A stretch of 64,000 bases of DNA, from contig CAMWBY010000012.1 of assembly GCA_947172645.1 (NCBI GenBank), forward strand, positions 1 to 64,000, given 5' to 3'. Origin of the DNA: an uncultured Lachnospiraceae bacterium. GTDB taxonomy: Bacteria > Bacillota > Clostridia > Lachnospirales > Lachnospiraceae. A program made the translations under genes and the position numbers. The notes beneath the pieces were generated by a model. The model saw only the letters and a program-made list of their open reading frames with translations. It was not told the DNA's origin and made no database searches. Of the stretch, positions 1 to 9,349 are shown piece after piece (the stretch's first letter is position 1; each line of letters begins with the position of its first letter).

Positions 1-117
1 CTTCTTTTCTTTCTGAATTTTCAGGGTTGCATTACTGTTTATTTGTCAAGGTCCTGGGTCGGATATCTGTTATCCGATGTGTTGCTGTCTTCTGTGTTTG
101 CCTCAGCAACGAAATTG

Positions 118-177
118 AGTATAGCACCGTAAATTACCAATGTCAACAGTTTTTTTGATATTTTTTTAATTTTTTTT
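118..177 (-). promoter_or_regulatory. Very strong outward promoter with UP-like A-tracts (possible rRNA operon promoter)
   Basis: Reading the minus strand, a perfect -35 TTGACA (141-146) is followed by a 17-bp spacer and -10 TATACT (118-123). Just upstream of the -35, positions 150-177 are almost pure A-tracts, as in an UP element. The transcript would leave the window leftwards. Its leader (1-110) has two small hairpins and a CCTTGACAAATAAACAG-type segment that resembles clostridial rRNA leaders. The promoter is seen directly; the rRNA target is inference because the gene lies outside the window. Confidence 0.75.
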
Positions 178-198
178 ACAAAGTATGCATTTACGCTT

Positions 199-927
199 TT
201 ATTGCAGCGTCAGGACTGCATTTTCCTCGTTACCGCGCAGTATAAATTCTATCGTCTCAACAGAAACCGACTGTGGTATTTCAACGATGCTGACTAGCTC
301 CGTGCTGGAACCTGCGGGTATCACATCCTTATAGGTCTGCATATCATTGAGAAGCATCGTCGCAAGCGCGCCCTTGCTGGGTTCGCCATTAAGCGAGACA
401 CGGAATCTGGCGCCATGGCTTAACATATCCAAAGTCTGGTCGGCGCCGCTTGTATTATATGCCGTAAACTTCAACACCAACAATTGCATTCCCGTCGTCG
501 CATCCATCGCAAAGAACATATCGTTTTCTCCCGTGGAGGGCGGATAGTTCTGATCCAATTCGTACCCATTGTACTGGAATGTAATATCCGGAATGCCATA
601 ATATTCTTCTATAGTAGAAGGCGTCGACGCTTCTTCCTCATCTTCGCTGACATCCACCACCTGTGTCTCCTCAGCCTCTTCGCCGGATTCTTCCTTCTCC
701 GCTTCCGCCTTGGCCATTTCTTCCTGCTCTTTAGCCAACGCTTCCTCATATCCCTCGGTATTTACCAAGCGGTTCGTATGGTCCTTGTCATATTTTAGCA
801 AGATGCCGACCGCATACTCTGAAATCAGATTCGTTTCCTCCTGTGTCAATTCCGGCATCTTCGCGCCGCATCCACTTACAAGCGCTGCCGCCGCTATACC
901 ACACAGAAATGTACATACTCTCTTCAC
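199..927 (-). CDS. Lipoprotein with C-terminal beta-sandwich-like domain (function unknown)
   Basis: A 242-residue secreted lipoprotein. I chose the GTG at 927 because GGGGAG lies seven bases upstream and it gives a classic signal peptide: MKR, a hydrophobic stretch, then the lipobox LVSGC with the lipidated Cys20. Residues 45-95 are rich in Glu and Ala, a charged linker. The last 130 residues look like the Ig-like domains of clostridial DUF4352/DUF5067 lipoproteins; that assignment is a guess from pattern. It is the last gene of the histidine kinase unit, so it may be an envelope partner or sensor accessory of the RND efflux locus. Confidence 0.7.
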   Translation of the reverse strand: MKRVCTFLCGIAAAALVSGCGAKMPELTQEETNLISEYAVGILLKYDKDHTNRLVNTEGYEEALAKEQEEMAKAEAEKEESGEEAEETQVVDVSEDEEEASTPSTIEEYYGIPDITFQYNGYELDQNYPPSTGENDMFFAMDATTGMQLLVLKFTAYNTSGADQTLDMLSHGARFRVSLNGEPSKGALATMLLNDMQTYKDVIPAGSSTELVSIVEIPQSVSVETIEFILRGNEENAVLTLQ

Positions 928-996
928 GTCTATTCTCCCCATCCGCATTTTCCATACCAAGCTACTCAATCAAAAGTGTCTGGTATACGCATATTA

Positions 997-2475
997 TTAT
1001 AGCGTAACATCTATGCAGTTGTCTAGTGTAAACCAAAATTCTACGCCGTTACTGTAATTCGTGACGCCATATTTCTGATTCATGGATTCCATAATTACTT
1101 TCACAATAGACAGGCCGATACCACTTCCGCCGTACTCTCTCGTGCGCGCCTTATCCACTTTATAAAATTTTTCCCAAATATGTTCTATACTGTCTTCCGG
1201 GATTGGTTCTCCGGTGTTAAAGACAGAAACCCTTACTCTCTCCTCCTCCCTGCGAATCTTAACGTCGATAATTCTGTCATTTCCGGCATGGTTCATCGCA
1301 TTTGTAAAATAATTCATAAACACTTCTTCGACCCGAAATTCATCGCCCCACACATAGATTTCTTCATAATCTTCCATGCGCACCGATATATTTTTCTGCT
1401 TCAATAATATCTCTGACGATGCAATATAGTTCTTTACCAGCGCCGTGATGTCAAACCGTTCCATATTTATAATCTCATTGCCAAACTCCAACTGGTTGAG
1501 CGTGAGAAGCTTTTTGACCATAATATTCATCTTGGACGCCTCATCCATAATCACATCACAGTAAAACTCCCTGCTTTCCACATCGTCGTTAATACCCTCT
1601 TTCAATCCTTCGGCATATCCCTGGATTAAAGCGATGGGCGTCTTCAACTCATGCGACACGTTGGACAGGAAATCCTTTCGCATCTCGTCAATCTGTTCCT
1701 TTCTCTCAATATCTTTCAACAATTCATTGTTCGCCGTCTTTAATTCGGAGATTGTCGTCTCCAACGCTTCGGACAGCTCGTTAATGTTATTGCCCAATAT
1801 GGCAATCTCCGTCCTGTCTTTTCCCACATATTTGGCGTCGAAATCCAAATGTTTCATCCTCTCGGATATATCCGCCAATTCCAGAATCGGTTTCGTAATA
1901 CGGTTCGACAACCAAAATACCAATAAAACACTGACTCCTATTGCCGTAGTTCCCACATAAGCCAGAAAATGATTGGATATGTCGACACTTTCACGAATCC
2001 CTTCCAGCGCACTCCGAATCATAAAAAGATATCCTGTATCCAGGGCGCCCCACATTTCGATATACTCCGTCTGTGTCCGCGAATCGGTAATAATTTGCAC
2101 CTTATAATTTTTATTTTCAAGCAAAATATTCTCCGGGTTGACCCCTTTGATAATATTGTGCAAAAGATGCTTGATGACAAATTCAGGGTCGCTCATAGAA
2201 GTCTTGATTGTCTCAGAATCACTGTCCGCCACAAGAACATTGATATTATATTTTCCACATATTTTTTGCAGTTCGATATCATAATTATCCGATGTGATAT
2301 CCCCGGCATTGGACGCTTCATTGATGCTGTAATAAGCGCTAATCAATGCGTTCATTTTATTATTGATATAATATTTTTCAAGAAGCGTACTGTTGAGAAG
2401 GAGGCACATAAGGATAATACCTGTAATAAGCAATGTAAAAACAATCACAAAATGCCTTTTCAGAGAGTATTTCAT
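997..2475 (-). CDS. Sensor histidine kinase of the RND efflux locus
   Basis: A 492-residue membrane histidine kinase. It has a transmembrane segment at about 9-27, an extracellular sensor region 30-165, a second membrane segment 170-190, a HAMP linker 190-245, a HisKA box NVSHELKTP with phospho-accepting His275, and a HATPase domain with N-box NYFTNAMNHA and G2 box GGSGIGLSIVK. ATG 2475 is preceded by AGGCAGG. Its likely partner is the OmpR-type regulator at 7676-8356, separated from it by the fusion protein and pump genes. A terminator lies between the pump and this gene, so it may have its own promoter. Confidence 0.9.
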   Translation of the reverse strand: MKYSLKRHFVIVFTLLITGIILMCLLLNSTLLEKYYINNKMNALISAYYSINEASNAGDITSDNYDIELQKICGKYNINVLVADSDSETIKTSMSDPEFVIKHLLHNIIKGVNPENILLENKNYKVQIITDSRTQTEYIEMWGALDTGYLFMIRSALEGIRESVDISNHFLAYVGTTAIGVSVLLVFWLSNRITKPILELADISERMKHLDFDAKYVGKDRTEIAILGNNINELSEALETTISELKTANNELLKDIERKEQIDEMRKDFLSNVSHELKTPIALIQGYAEGLKEGINDDVESREFYCDVIMDEASKMNIMVKKLLTLNQLEFGNEIINMERFDITALVKNYIASSEILLKQKNISVRMEDYEEIYVWGDEFRVEEVFMNYFTNAMNHAGNDRIIDVKIRREEERVRVSVFNTGEPIPEDSIEHIWEKFYKVDKARTREYGGSGIGLSIVKVIMESMNQKYGVTNYSNGVEFWFTLDNCIDVTL

Positions 2476-2615
2476 AGATACTACCTGCCTTTTTACTAAA
2501 AATCCGAAACACACTATACAATCTTTTACCTATTATAAGTAATAAAAGTGAAAAAACCGTGTCCGCCCATATAAAAAACAAAAATTTTTATATGGCAGAG
2601 AACGGTCTCAGAAAA

Positions 2616-2664
2616 CAGATAAAAATAGCGGCCCGCCATATTGTCGCTCATTGGCCGGGCCGCT
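2616..2664 (-). terminator. Rho-independent terminator after RND permease
   Basis: On the minus strand AGCGGCCCG pairs with CGGGCCGCT (2627-2635 with 2656-2664) and is followed by ATTTTTATCTGTTTT. It sits directly after the permease stop and separates the pump genes from the kinase gene. Confidence 0.85.
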
Positions 2665-2686
2665 GTCTTTTACATATTATTTCTGT

Positions 2687-5600
2687 TTATTTATCTTTAT
2701 CTGTATCTATGCCAATACCTTTATTCTTCTTTGCTTCTTTTTTCAGTTTTCTTGCTTCTTTCTTCTCCTGCCTGCGCTCCTTCTTCGCAATCCGCTGCTC
2801 TTTCCTCGTCTGCTTATCAATAATCAGATAGAACGTCGGAAGAAGGATTAGAATCAGAACCGTAGACGCAACCAGTCCGCCTATGATAACAAGCGCCATA
2901 CCTTGCATCATAACAGCGCCCTCTCCGATACCAAGCGACAACGGCAGCATGGATAAAATCGTAGTCAGCGTCGTCATCAGGATTGGCCGCAGACGCATCT
3001 GCCCGCTCTTCACCAGAGCATCGTTTAGCGGTATCTCCTCCCGCAGCCTGTTGACGGTATCCACGTAAAGAATACCGTTGTTTACCACAATTCCGGCTAA
3101 CATCAACACACCCATCAAGGATACCATGCTCAGAGTAGAACCTGTAACAAACAAAAGCCCGAAAGAACCGATTAAGGCAAAAGGAATACTCGTCATAACC
3201 ATCGCCGAAAACCTTGGTGATTCAAACTGCATCGCCATAACAAGGAAAATCATGAATACCGCTACATAAATCGCGTGGATAATGGCATTAAACTCATCCA
3301 TCATCATATCATTCATCATACTGCTTGTTCTGGTAACCCCTCTTGGAAGCATAATCTGCAGCATGCCTTCTTCCGCCGCTGCCTGAGCGGTAAACCTTGT
3401 ATCTTCCGTGGTGTTTGCCGTAACCGCCACCTGATAGATGCCATCCACCCTGGTCAGTGTCACCGGCGCATCTTTATACTCTATCACCGCAAGTTCCGAT
3501 AAAGGCACCTGCATGCCCGCCGGAGTCGTCAACGTCATGTTGAGCAGGTCATTCATATCCTCGTACTCACCATCAGGATATTCCAACCGGATAGAATACT
3601 CTTCCCCGTTCCTTGTCAGAGTAGCCGCCTCAGTACCGCTTAACGCACTGCGCATTTCTCCTGCCACCTGCATAGGCGGCAGCCCTACGGACATACTCTT
3701 AAGCGGGTCAATGACAACTTCCAACTGTGTCGCCGCATCCGAAAGATTCGAAGACACCTGTAACACACCGGGAATCGTCTGCATCATATCCTGTACCTGC
3801 TTGGAAGCTTCTTTCAAATCGTCAAGGTCACGTCCCTGCAAGTCAATCTCAATACCGCCGCCCATCATGGAAGTTATGCTTGCCCCGCTTGCCGTGATAC
3901 TGATGTCCATGCCTGTCAGCCCCGCAAGCTCCTTAGTGTACTTCTCCACCGCCTCGTTTGTGGTGATGTCGGCATCATCTTTCAGCTGGGCGCGCAAGCT
4001 TGCCGAACCTGCGGAAACCTGGTAAGAGTATTCGTCTATGTTTTCATCCGCTTCGGCCATTTCTTCCATAAATGCCGTCCGCTCAGCAGTCGTCTCTAAG
4101 TTTGTCCCCGAACGAAAAGTCGCCCGGATTGTGAAGGAACCTTCATCCATAGACGGCATAAGTTCCGAATTGGTATTGCTCACCAGTACGAACGCGCCGA
4201 TAAGAAGCGCAACGGCGATGCACATAACCAACTTCTTTTTGTACAGTAATCTATGTAATACTTTCTCATATCCGCTGTTCACTTTCCGAAGCAGTTTATT
4301 AATAGGAAGGTCCTTTTTCTCCTCCGGTTTAAACTTCCTAAACAAAAGCGGAATGATTGTCATGGCGGCAACAAGCGATGTCAGCATCGCTATGATAATC
4401 GTCACGCCAAGCTGCGCAAACATCTGCCCGGACAATCCTTTCATAGTACTAAGCGGCAGATACACAACAACCGTCGTAATCGTCGATGCGATAATAGACG
4501 CCGTCACAAACCCTGTTCCCTTTAACGCAGCTTCATGATGCTCGCCGGTCTCGTCTTTTAGCCTGAAACAACTCTCCAACACGACGATGGAACTGTCTAC
4601 CATCATACCGATAGCGATAACAAGCGCTCCCATCGTGACTACGTTAAACGTAAAGCCCAACATATTCATGCCAATCATCGTGGCAAACAGTGATATCGGC
4701 ATAGAGCTTCCTACGATTAGGCTCGCCCGCAGGTCGCCGAAAAAGATAAACAGCACGAGCATCGACAAAACAATGCCAATCACAAGCGTCTCAGCCACCG
4801 ATGACAGAGAGGAAATAATAGCGTCGCTGGCATTATAAGTAATATCGATTACCACCGTATCGTTGGCTGCCTGTAAACGCTCCAGCATCTTCTCCACAGA
4901 CCTGGTAACATCCACTGTTCCGTAACTTTTCTTCTTCGTGACAGCAATGGTAATGTCTTCTTGTCCGTTGGTACGGCTGATACCGGAATCTTCGCTCTGG
5001 CTCTCGCTTACCGTAGCGATTTCCGAAAGAGGAACCACCTGTCCTCTCCCCGTCGTAATCGGAACATTCTGAATCTGCACGACCCCGGAAAGGTCAGCGC
5101 TGCTGGAAATCGAAATATCCTGTGTTCCCTGGCTGACACTGCCCACCGGAACCGTAAAATCCATGGAGGCAATCGTCTGGGAAATCGTGCTCATGGAGAC
5201 GCCATACTGTCTCATCGCCTGGGAGTTTAATTCCACCTTAATATAATTGGATTTACCACCGTAAGCCTCAACCCGGGCCACCCCGGATAAAGTCTCCAGT
5301 TCCGGCACCATGGTGTCTTCCACATAGCTGAGCACGTCGCTGTCGCCGACTGCCTTCACCGAAATATCCATGGTCTCCATCTGGTCCATCGCCATTTCTA
5401 TGATAACCAGCTCTGACACGTCTTCCGGCATACCGGATTTCACCGTATCAAGCGCCGAACGCAAATCCATATACGCTTCGTCCAAATCCGTCCCATATTC
5501 GTACTGGAACATGACCATAGACATATTTTCCGCCGACTGGGAAGTATAGGTAGTCACGCCACTCTGTTCTGCGCCTGCGGCTTCAATTTCTTTCGTGACA

Positions 5601-5785
5601 AGTTCTTCCACACTCTCAGGGTCCGCCCCCGGATACATAGCGTAGACCATAAGCATGGGCATTTCCATATCCGGGGTCAATTCCAGACGGAAACTTGCTA
5701 TCGATGTGACGCCGAATACAACCAACGCCAACACAATCAATGCTGTCGAAACCGGACGGCGCATAGCTAATTTTGTTAAATTCAT
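2687..5785 (-). CDS. RND-family efflux permease (HAE1/AcrB-like)
   Basis: 1032 residues, the usual length for an RND pump subunit. It has the N-terminal MNLTKLAMRRPVST start and membrane helix, a large porter loop, a central helix block around 330-530, a second porter loop, and a C-terminal helix block around 840-1010, then a Lys-rich tail. In the helix that carries the AcrB proton relay Asp pair the motif here is VDSSIVVLE, so only the first Asp is kept. Gram-positive members often vary here. It probably works with the lipid-anchored fusion protein just upstream (14-bp gap) and exports lipophilic drugs, peptides or lipids without an outer-membrane channel. The substrate cannot be read from sequence. 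Confidence 0.93.
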   Translation of the reverse strand: MNLTKLAMRRPVSTALIVLALVVFGVTSIASFRLELTPDMEMPMLMVYAMYPGADPESVEELVTKEIEAAGAEQSGVTTYTSQSAENMSMVMFQYEYGTDLDEAYMDLRSALDTVKSGMPEDVSELVIIEMAMDQMETMDISVKAVGDSDVLSYVEDTMVPELETLSGVARVEAYGGKSNYIKVELNSQAMRQYGVSMSTISQTIASMDFTVPVGSVSQGTQDISISSSADLSGVVQIQNVPITTGRGQVVPLSEIATVSESQSEDSGISRTNGQEDITIAVTKKKSYGTVDVTRSVEKMLERLQAANDTVVIDITYNASDAIISSLSSVAETLVIGIVLSMLVLFIFFGDLRASLIVGSSMPISLFATMIGMNMLGFTFNVVTMGALVIAIGMMVDSSIVVLESCFRLKDETGEHHEAALKGTGFVTASIIASTITTVVVYLPLSTMKGLSGQMFAQLGVTIIIAMLTSLVAAMTIIPLLFRKFKPEEKKDLPINKLLRKVNSGYEKVLHRLLYKKKLVMCIAVALLIGAFVLVSNTNSELMPSMDEGSFTIRATFRSGTNLETTAERTAFMEEMAEADENIDEYSYQVSAGSASLRAQLKDDADITTNEAVEKYTKELAGLTGMDISITASGASITSMMGGGIEIDLQGRDLDDLKEASKQVQDMMQTIPGVLQVSSNLSDAATQLEVVIDPLKSMSVGLPPMQVAGEMRSALSGTEAATLTRNGEEYSIRLEYPDGEYEDMNDLLNMTLTTPAGMQVPLSELAVIEYKDAPVTLTRVDGIYQVAVTANTTEDTRFTAQAAAEEGMLQIMLPRGVTRTSSMMNDMMMDEFNAIIHAIYVAVFMIFLVMAMQFESPRFSAMVMTSIPFALIGSFGLLFVTGSTLSMVSLMGVLMLAGIVVNNGILYVDTVNRLREEIPLNDALVKSGQMRLRPILMTTLTTILSMLPLSLGIGEGAVMMQGMALVIIGGLVASTVLILILLPTFYLIIDKQTRKEQRIAKKERRQEKKEARKLKKEAKKNKGIGIDTDKDK

Positions 5786-5799
5786 GCTGTCGACGCCCC

Positions 5800-7566
5800 C
5801 TACTCTTCACCCGCTGTGGCTGAATCCGCCGCAGCGTCCTGTGTTGTCTGGCTTTCCTCTGTGCCTTGGACTGACACAAGCGCGCCGTCGCGCAGATTCG
5901 CCGACCAGCTTATAATCAATTGGTCGTCCGCGCTAAGCCCTGACAAAATAGTCATCGTATTTTCATCAAAGATGCCTGTCTCCACATCTTTGCGCTCCGC
6001 CACGTCGTTCACCGAAACATAGACATAAGGCTGTCCCCCGTCATAATAAACCGCATCGTATGGAATCAATAGCGCATTATCCTGGCTGTATGTATCCGCA
6101 ATGACTTTTACGCTGCATCCCGTCAGCAGGCTTTCGTCAGGCGAACTCACACACGCCTTGATGGCAAACAAGCCTGTAGTCTGGTCTACCATACTTCCAA
6201 TCTCCGTCAAAGATGCGTTATACTTCTTACCATTACGGTCCACCTCCACTTTCTGTCCCACCGATAAGGTATTTCGAAGTCCTTCGCTGGCATAGAAAGT
6301 CACTGTCATCGTGTCTTTGTTGGAAATCACATAAGCCGGAGAACCGGGCGCCGCAAAGTCGTGTTCTTCCACATTGACAGCCTCAATCACTCCGTCGATA
6401 GGCGCTTTCAGCGTATACATTTCCAACTGGTATTTCGCACTGTCAATCCCCACCTGGGCGCCTTTCACGCCAACCTGGGCCGAATTCACACCGGCCGCCG
6501 CAGAATCAATCCCGACCGCCGCCGATTCTAGTCCGACTGCCGCAGCATGTTTGTTCGCGTCGGCGACTTTCTCCGCATCCTTATTAATCTGCTCTACCGT
6601 AATATTCCTGGTCACTTCCGCCTGCTCTAAAGACCTGTATGTATCGGATATCGTATTGCCAAGCTGCTCCTGGCTGCTCTCTATCTGGTCAATCCCACTC
6701 TTGGCCTGCTCATATGCCGATTCCAACTGGCTCACCGCTGTGCTTGCCTGCTTATAATTCGCCTCGGCGGCGACAAGAGCTTCCTTCGCCTGCGCCAAAT
6801 CATGATTATATGCGTCCTGTCCTCCCGGATAAGAACCAATCAATGCCTGGAGCTCATCATATCCCTGGGGTTCCAGTCTCGTCACGGCCGCCAGGGCCGC
6901 CCCATAATTGCGCTCCGCCTCTTCCAGATAATCTCTCGCGTCATTCCTGTCATCCCGCAGCTCATCCTTCGCTTCCTGGGCGTCTTTCCTATTCTCATCC
7001 AAGTCCGCCATCTGGTTATTCAGATGGTCAATGCTTCCATTTATCGTGTCAACCTGGGACTGCAACTGATAAAGCTGTAAGTTTCTCTGCCCGCCGAATT
7101 GTGCGTCCAATTGCGCTATAGACGCCTCGTACTGTGCCTGGGCGCTGTTGTACTGCGCCTGGGCCGCTTCATATCCAACCTGGGCGGAATTTACTCCTGC
7201 CTCCGCACTGGCATACTGCGCCTGGGCGCTGGCAAGCTGCAATTCCGCCGGCTTATCGTCAAGCTGGCACAGCGTATCTCCCGCCGCCACGGTATCGCCC
7301 ACGGAAACTTCTGTGCTCAGCACCTCCGCTGAAACCGTCGGCATCACATACACAGATTCCTCCGGGCTGATTGTCCCCACGAATTCATTTTTGAGAGTCA
7401 GCGTTCCCGCCTCGGGCGCCTGCACCTGCACCGGAATCCGCTCATCCATCACTTCCCCAACCTCTCCCGCCTGCTGCCCGCAGCCCGATATCAGGGCGCT
7501 TACACACACTGTCGCCATCAAAAAGGATATTCCCTTTTTGTATGGCCTGATATAATGTTTTTTCAT
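5800..7566 (-). CDS. Lipid-anchored HlyD/RND membrane fusion protein with long coiled coil
   Basis: A 588-residue periplasmic-adaptor-type protein. ATG 7566 has GGAAGGAG nearby and opens a signal peptide ending in the lipobox LISGC (Cys29). An N-terminal biotinyl/lipoyl half (about 55-95) is followed by an exceptionally long Ala/Gln/Glu-rich helical hairpin (about 100-360), then the second lipoyl half (LKAPIDGVIEAVNVEEHD), a beta-barrel and a membrane-proximal domain. The hairpin is rich in repeats such as NSAQ and GVNSAQVG, typical coiled-coil heptads. It is translated just before the permease and should form the extracytoplasmic part of the pump. Confidence 0.93.
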   Translation of the reverse strand: MKKHYIRPYKKGISFLMATVCVSALISGCGQQAGEVGEVMDERIPVQVQAPEAGTLTLKNEFVGTISPEESVYVMPTVSAEVLSTEVSVGDTVAAGDTLCQLDDKPAELQLASAQAQYASAEAGVNSAQVGYEAAQAQYNSAQAQYEASIAQLDAQFGGQRNLQLYQLQSQVDTINGSIDHLNNQMADLDENRKDAQEAKDELRDDRNDARDYLEEAERNYGAALAAVTRLEPQGYDELQALIGSYPGGQDAYNHDLAQAKEALVAAEANYKQASTAVSQLESAYEQAKSGIDQIESSQEQLGNTISDTYRSLEQAEVTRNITVEQINKDAEKVADANKHAAAVGLESAAVGIDSAAAGVNSAQVGVKGAQVGIDSAKYQLEMYTLKAPIDGVIEAVNVEEHDFAAPGSPAYVISNKDTMTVTFYASEGLRNTLSVGQKVEVDRNGKKYNASLTEIGSMVDQTTGLFAIKACVSSPDESLLTGCSVKVIADTYSQDNALLIPYDAVYYDGGQPYVYVSVNDVAERKDVETGIFDENTMTILSGLSADDQLIISWSANLRDGALVSVQGTEESQTTQDAAADSATAGEE

Positions 7567-7675
7567 CGAATTCTCCTTCCTCGTGCACTGTCCGGTTTCA
7601 AAATACAACTTTTTTGGCGCAAATTCAAGCATTATAAGCCGCATTTAAGAATTATTTTAGAAAATTCATGTTAGG

Positions 7676-8356
7676 TTAAGGTTTCTCTTCAAACTTATAC
7701 CCCATCCCCCATATTGTCTTAATCATGTCGCCCTTTTCACCCATCTTGCTGCGCAGCTTCTTCACATGGGTGTCAATCGTCCTCGCGTCACCAAAATAAT
7801 CGTAATTCCACACACTGTTCAATATTTTTTCCCTGGACAACGCAATCCCCTTGTTCTCCATAAAATAAGTGAGAAGCTCGAACTCCTTATAGCTCAGCTC
7901 AACAGGCTGTCCATCCACGGATACGCTGTGCGCCGCTTTATTCACTAAAATGCCGCCCACCTCAACTACTTCTTCCGCACTGGCCTGACTCGTCCTGCGC
8001 AATATGGCCTCCACGCGCGCAACAAGAATCTTGGGGCTGAAAGGCTTAGAAATATACTCATCCACACCCAATTCAAAGCCAAGCAACTCATCCCTCTCGT
8101 CGGATTTCGCTGTCAGCATGATAATCGGTACTTTGGAATATTCACGAATCTCCTTGCACACCTGCCACCCGTCCATCTTAGGCATCATCACATCTAAAAT
8201 AACCAGTGCAATATCATTCTGTCCAAAAAAAATATCTACCGCCTGTGCGCCGTCCTCCGCTTCTACCACGTCATAATTGCTTTTTGTCAAAAAATCCCTG
8301 ACCAGTTTGCGCATACGGCTCTCGTCATCCACCACCAGAATCTTTAACCGTTCCAT
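7676..8356 (-). CDS. OmpR/PhoB-family response regulator of the RND locus
   Basis: 226 residues. The receiver domain (1-118) has the acidic pair D10-D11, phospho-acceptor Asp55 in VILDVMMPKMDG, and Lys84 in LTAKSDE. A winged-helix DNA-binding domain (about 130-224) includes the RTIDTHVKKLRSKMG recognition segment. It is the first gene of the pump locus and most likely controls it with the kinase at 997-2475. Confidence 0.93.
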   Translation of the reverse strand: MERLKILVVDDESRMRKLVRDFLTKSNYDVVEAEDGAQAVDIFFGQNDIALVILDVMMPKMDGWQVCKEIREYSKVPIIMLTAKSDERDELLGFELGVDEYISKPFSPKILVARVEAILRRTSQASAEEVVEVGGILVNKAAHSVSVDGQPVELSYKEFELLTYFMENKGIALSREKILNSVWNYDYFGDARTIDTHVKKLRSKMGEKGDMIKTIWGMGYKFEEKP

Positions 8357-8675
8357 ATCCTATGCCTTCTCCTTCTATTTCTCTATTCCCATTCAGAAAT
8401 GCAGACAGCGGACGCTACGCTGTTCCATGTCCTCAAAGATATTCTATGCCGTTGCCGCCCATACATGTCCACATTTTATTACCGCTTATAGTATATGGCA
8501 TAAATATGTACAAATTGTGTTTGCATCCAAAAAAAGTTAGCCCGACGGCATACTTCTTCTGCATGGGGAGGCGCACCCCTGCGCATAAAAATGGCTACAG
8601 CAAAGCGACATTGCGGCAGCCATTAAATCCTATAAAACACTACTGTACATCATCCCAGAAAACATTACGTCCCCG
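8357..8675. other. Intergenic region upstream of the response regulator
   Basis: A 319-bp stretch without a gene. It holds the terminator-like hairpin at 8587-8623 and the leader of the response regulator. A TATACT hexamer on the minus strand near 8490 could be a -10 box, but no good -35 stands at the right distance. Confidence 0.5.
8587..8623 (-). terminator. Probable terminator after small membrane protein gene
   Basis: On the minus strand ATGGCT pairs with AGCCAT (8618-8623 with 8591-8596), with a possible inner GCAA/TTGC stem, and a short TTTT follows. Moderate strength only. Confidence 0.5.
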
Positions 8676-9236
8676 TCACTGCTCCATCTCCAATGCCTTC
8701 TCTGCTTCACGTACTGCTTTCTCCCGTTCTGTCAGTTCTTCTTCCCATTGGGAGTACTCGTTGACTACGGCAGTTCTGTAATTCACAATCGTGGGGACAT
8801 CACTGCGGAAAGAAAGAAATATCAACGCCGCCAGGGTCGCCGCCAAAAGTAAATTGATACACAGCGAAGTGATAAAACGTCCCTTAAACTCTGCACCCAC
8901 ACCCCTCGCCGCCATACTCTTGCGAATAGAGCTGTTGTTCTCTGTCTTATTGCTGAAAGTCCCATATAACGGAATCGGGCGAATTTTCTCCTGCGGCACG
9001 CCGCACTTGGCAAGCTGCACCTGCATCTTATGTAGATAAGCCATTCCTACCGGTGTCAGAAAAGCCCTGTTATCAATCGCCTTGTTATAGACGAGCAAGA
9101 CATTCTGCGGTTTATGGTAATCCAGGTGCCCATCCAGGCTGGCAATTTTCTTCTCTTCCATCCTGGCCGTCTCTGCGTCGGCAACCGTACCGAACCGATA
9201 TCCCCCTACAATCAGTTCCCCTTCATTTCTCTCCAT
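8676..9236 (-). CDS. Small single-pass membrane protein, unknown
   Basis: 186 residues from the ATG at 9236, preceded by AGGGGG. I do not recognise the family. Residues 1-115 are soluble and mixed alpha/beta, with the phrase LVYNKAIDNRAFLTPVGMAYLHKMQ. One membrane helix lies at about 127-149 (SLCINLLLAATLAALIFLSF), followed by a short charged C-terminal coiled coil (EEELTEREKAVREAEKALE). The coiled coil suggests it oligomerises or binds a partner at the membrane surface. It is followed by a probable terminator and looks monocistronic. Confidence 0.7.
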   Translation of the reverse strand: MERNEGELIVGGYRFGTVADAETARMEEKKIASLDGHLDYHKPQNVLLVYNKAIDNRAFLTPVGMAYLHKMQVQLAKCGVPQEKIRPIPLYGTFSNKTENNSSIRKSMAARGVGAEFKGRFITSLCINLLLAATLAALIFLSFRSDVPTIVNYRTAVVNEYSQWEEELTEREKAVREAEKALEMEQ

Positions 9237-9349
9237 ATCTGTCCCCCTGTAAGCAAGCCCCTCAACCTGCCAATATAAAGCCTGATAGTAACGACACATA
9301 GCCGGAAAGCAATTCCGGCCATGGTTTATCCATTAAATATAAATGTGTG

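Noticed and set aside
9301-9319. GCCGGAA/TTCCGGC hairpin as terminator of the first chemoreceptor
   Set aside because: No T-run on either strand; listed only as a hairpin.
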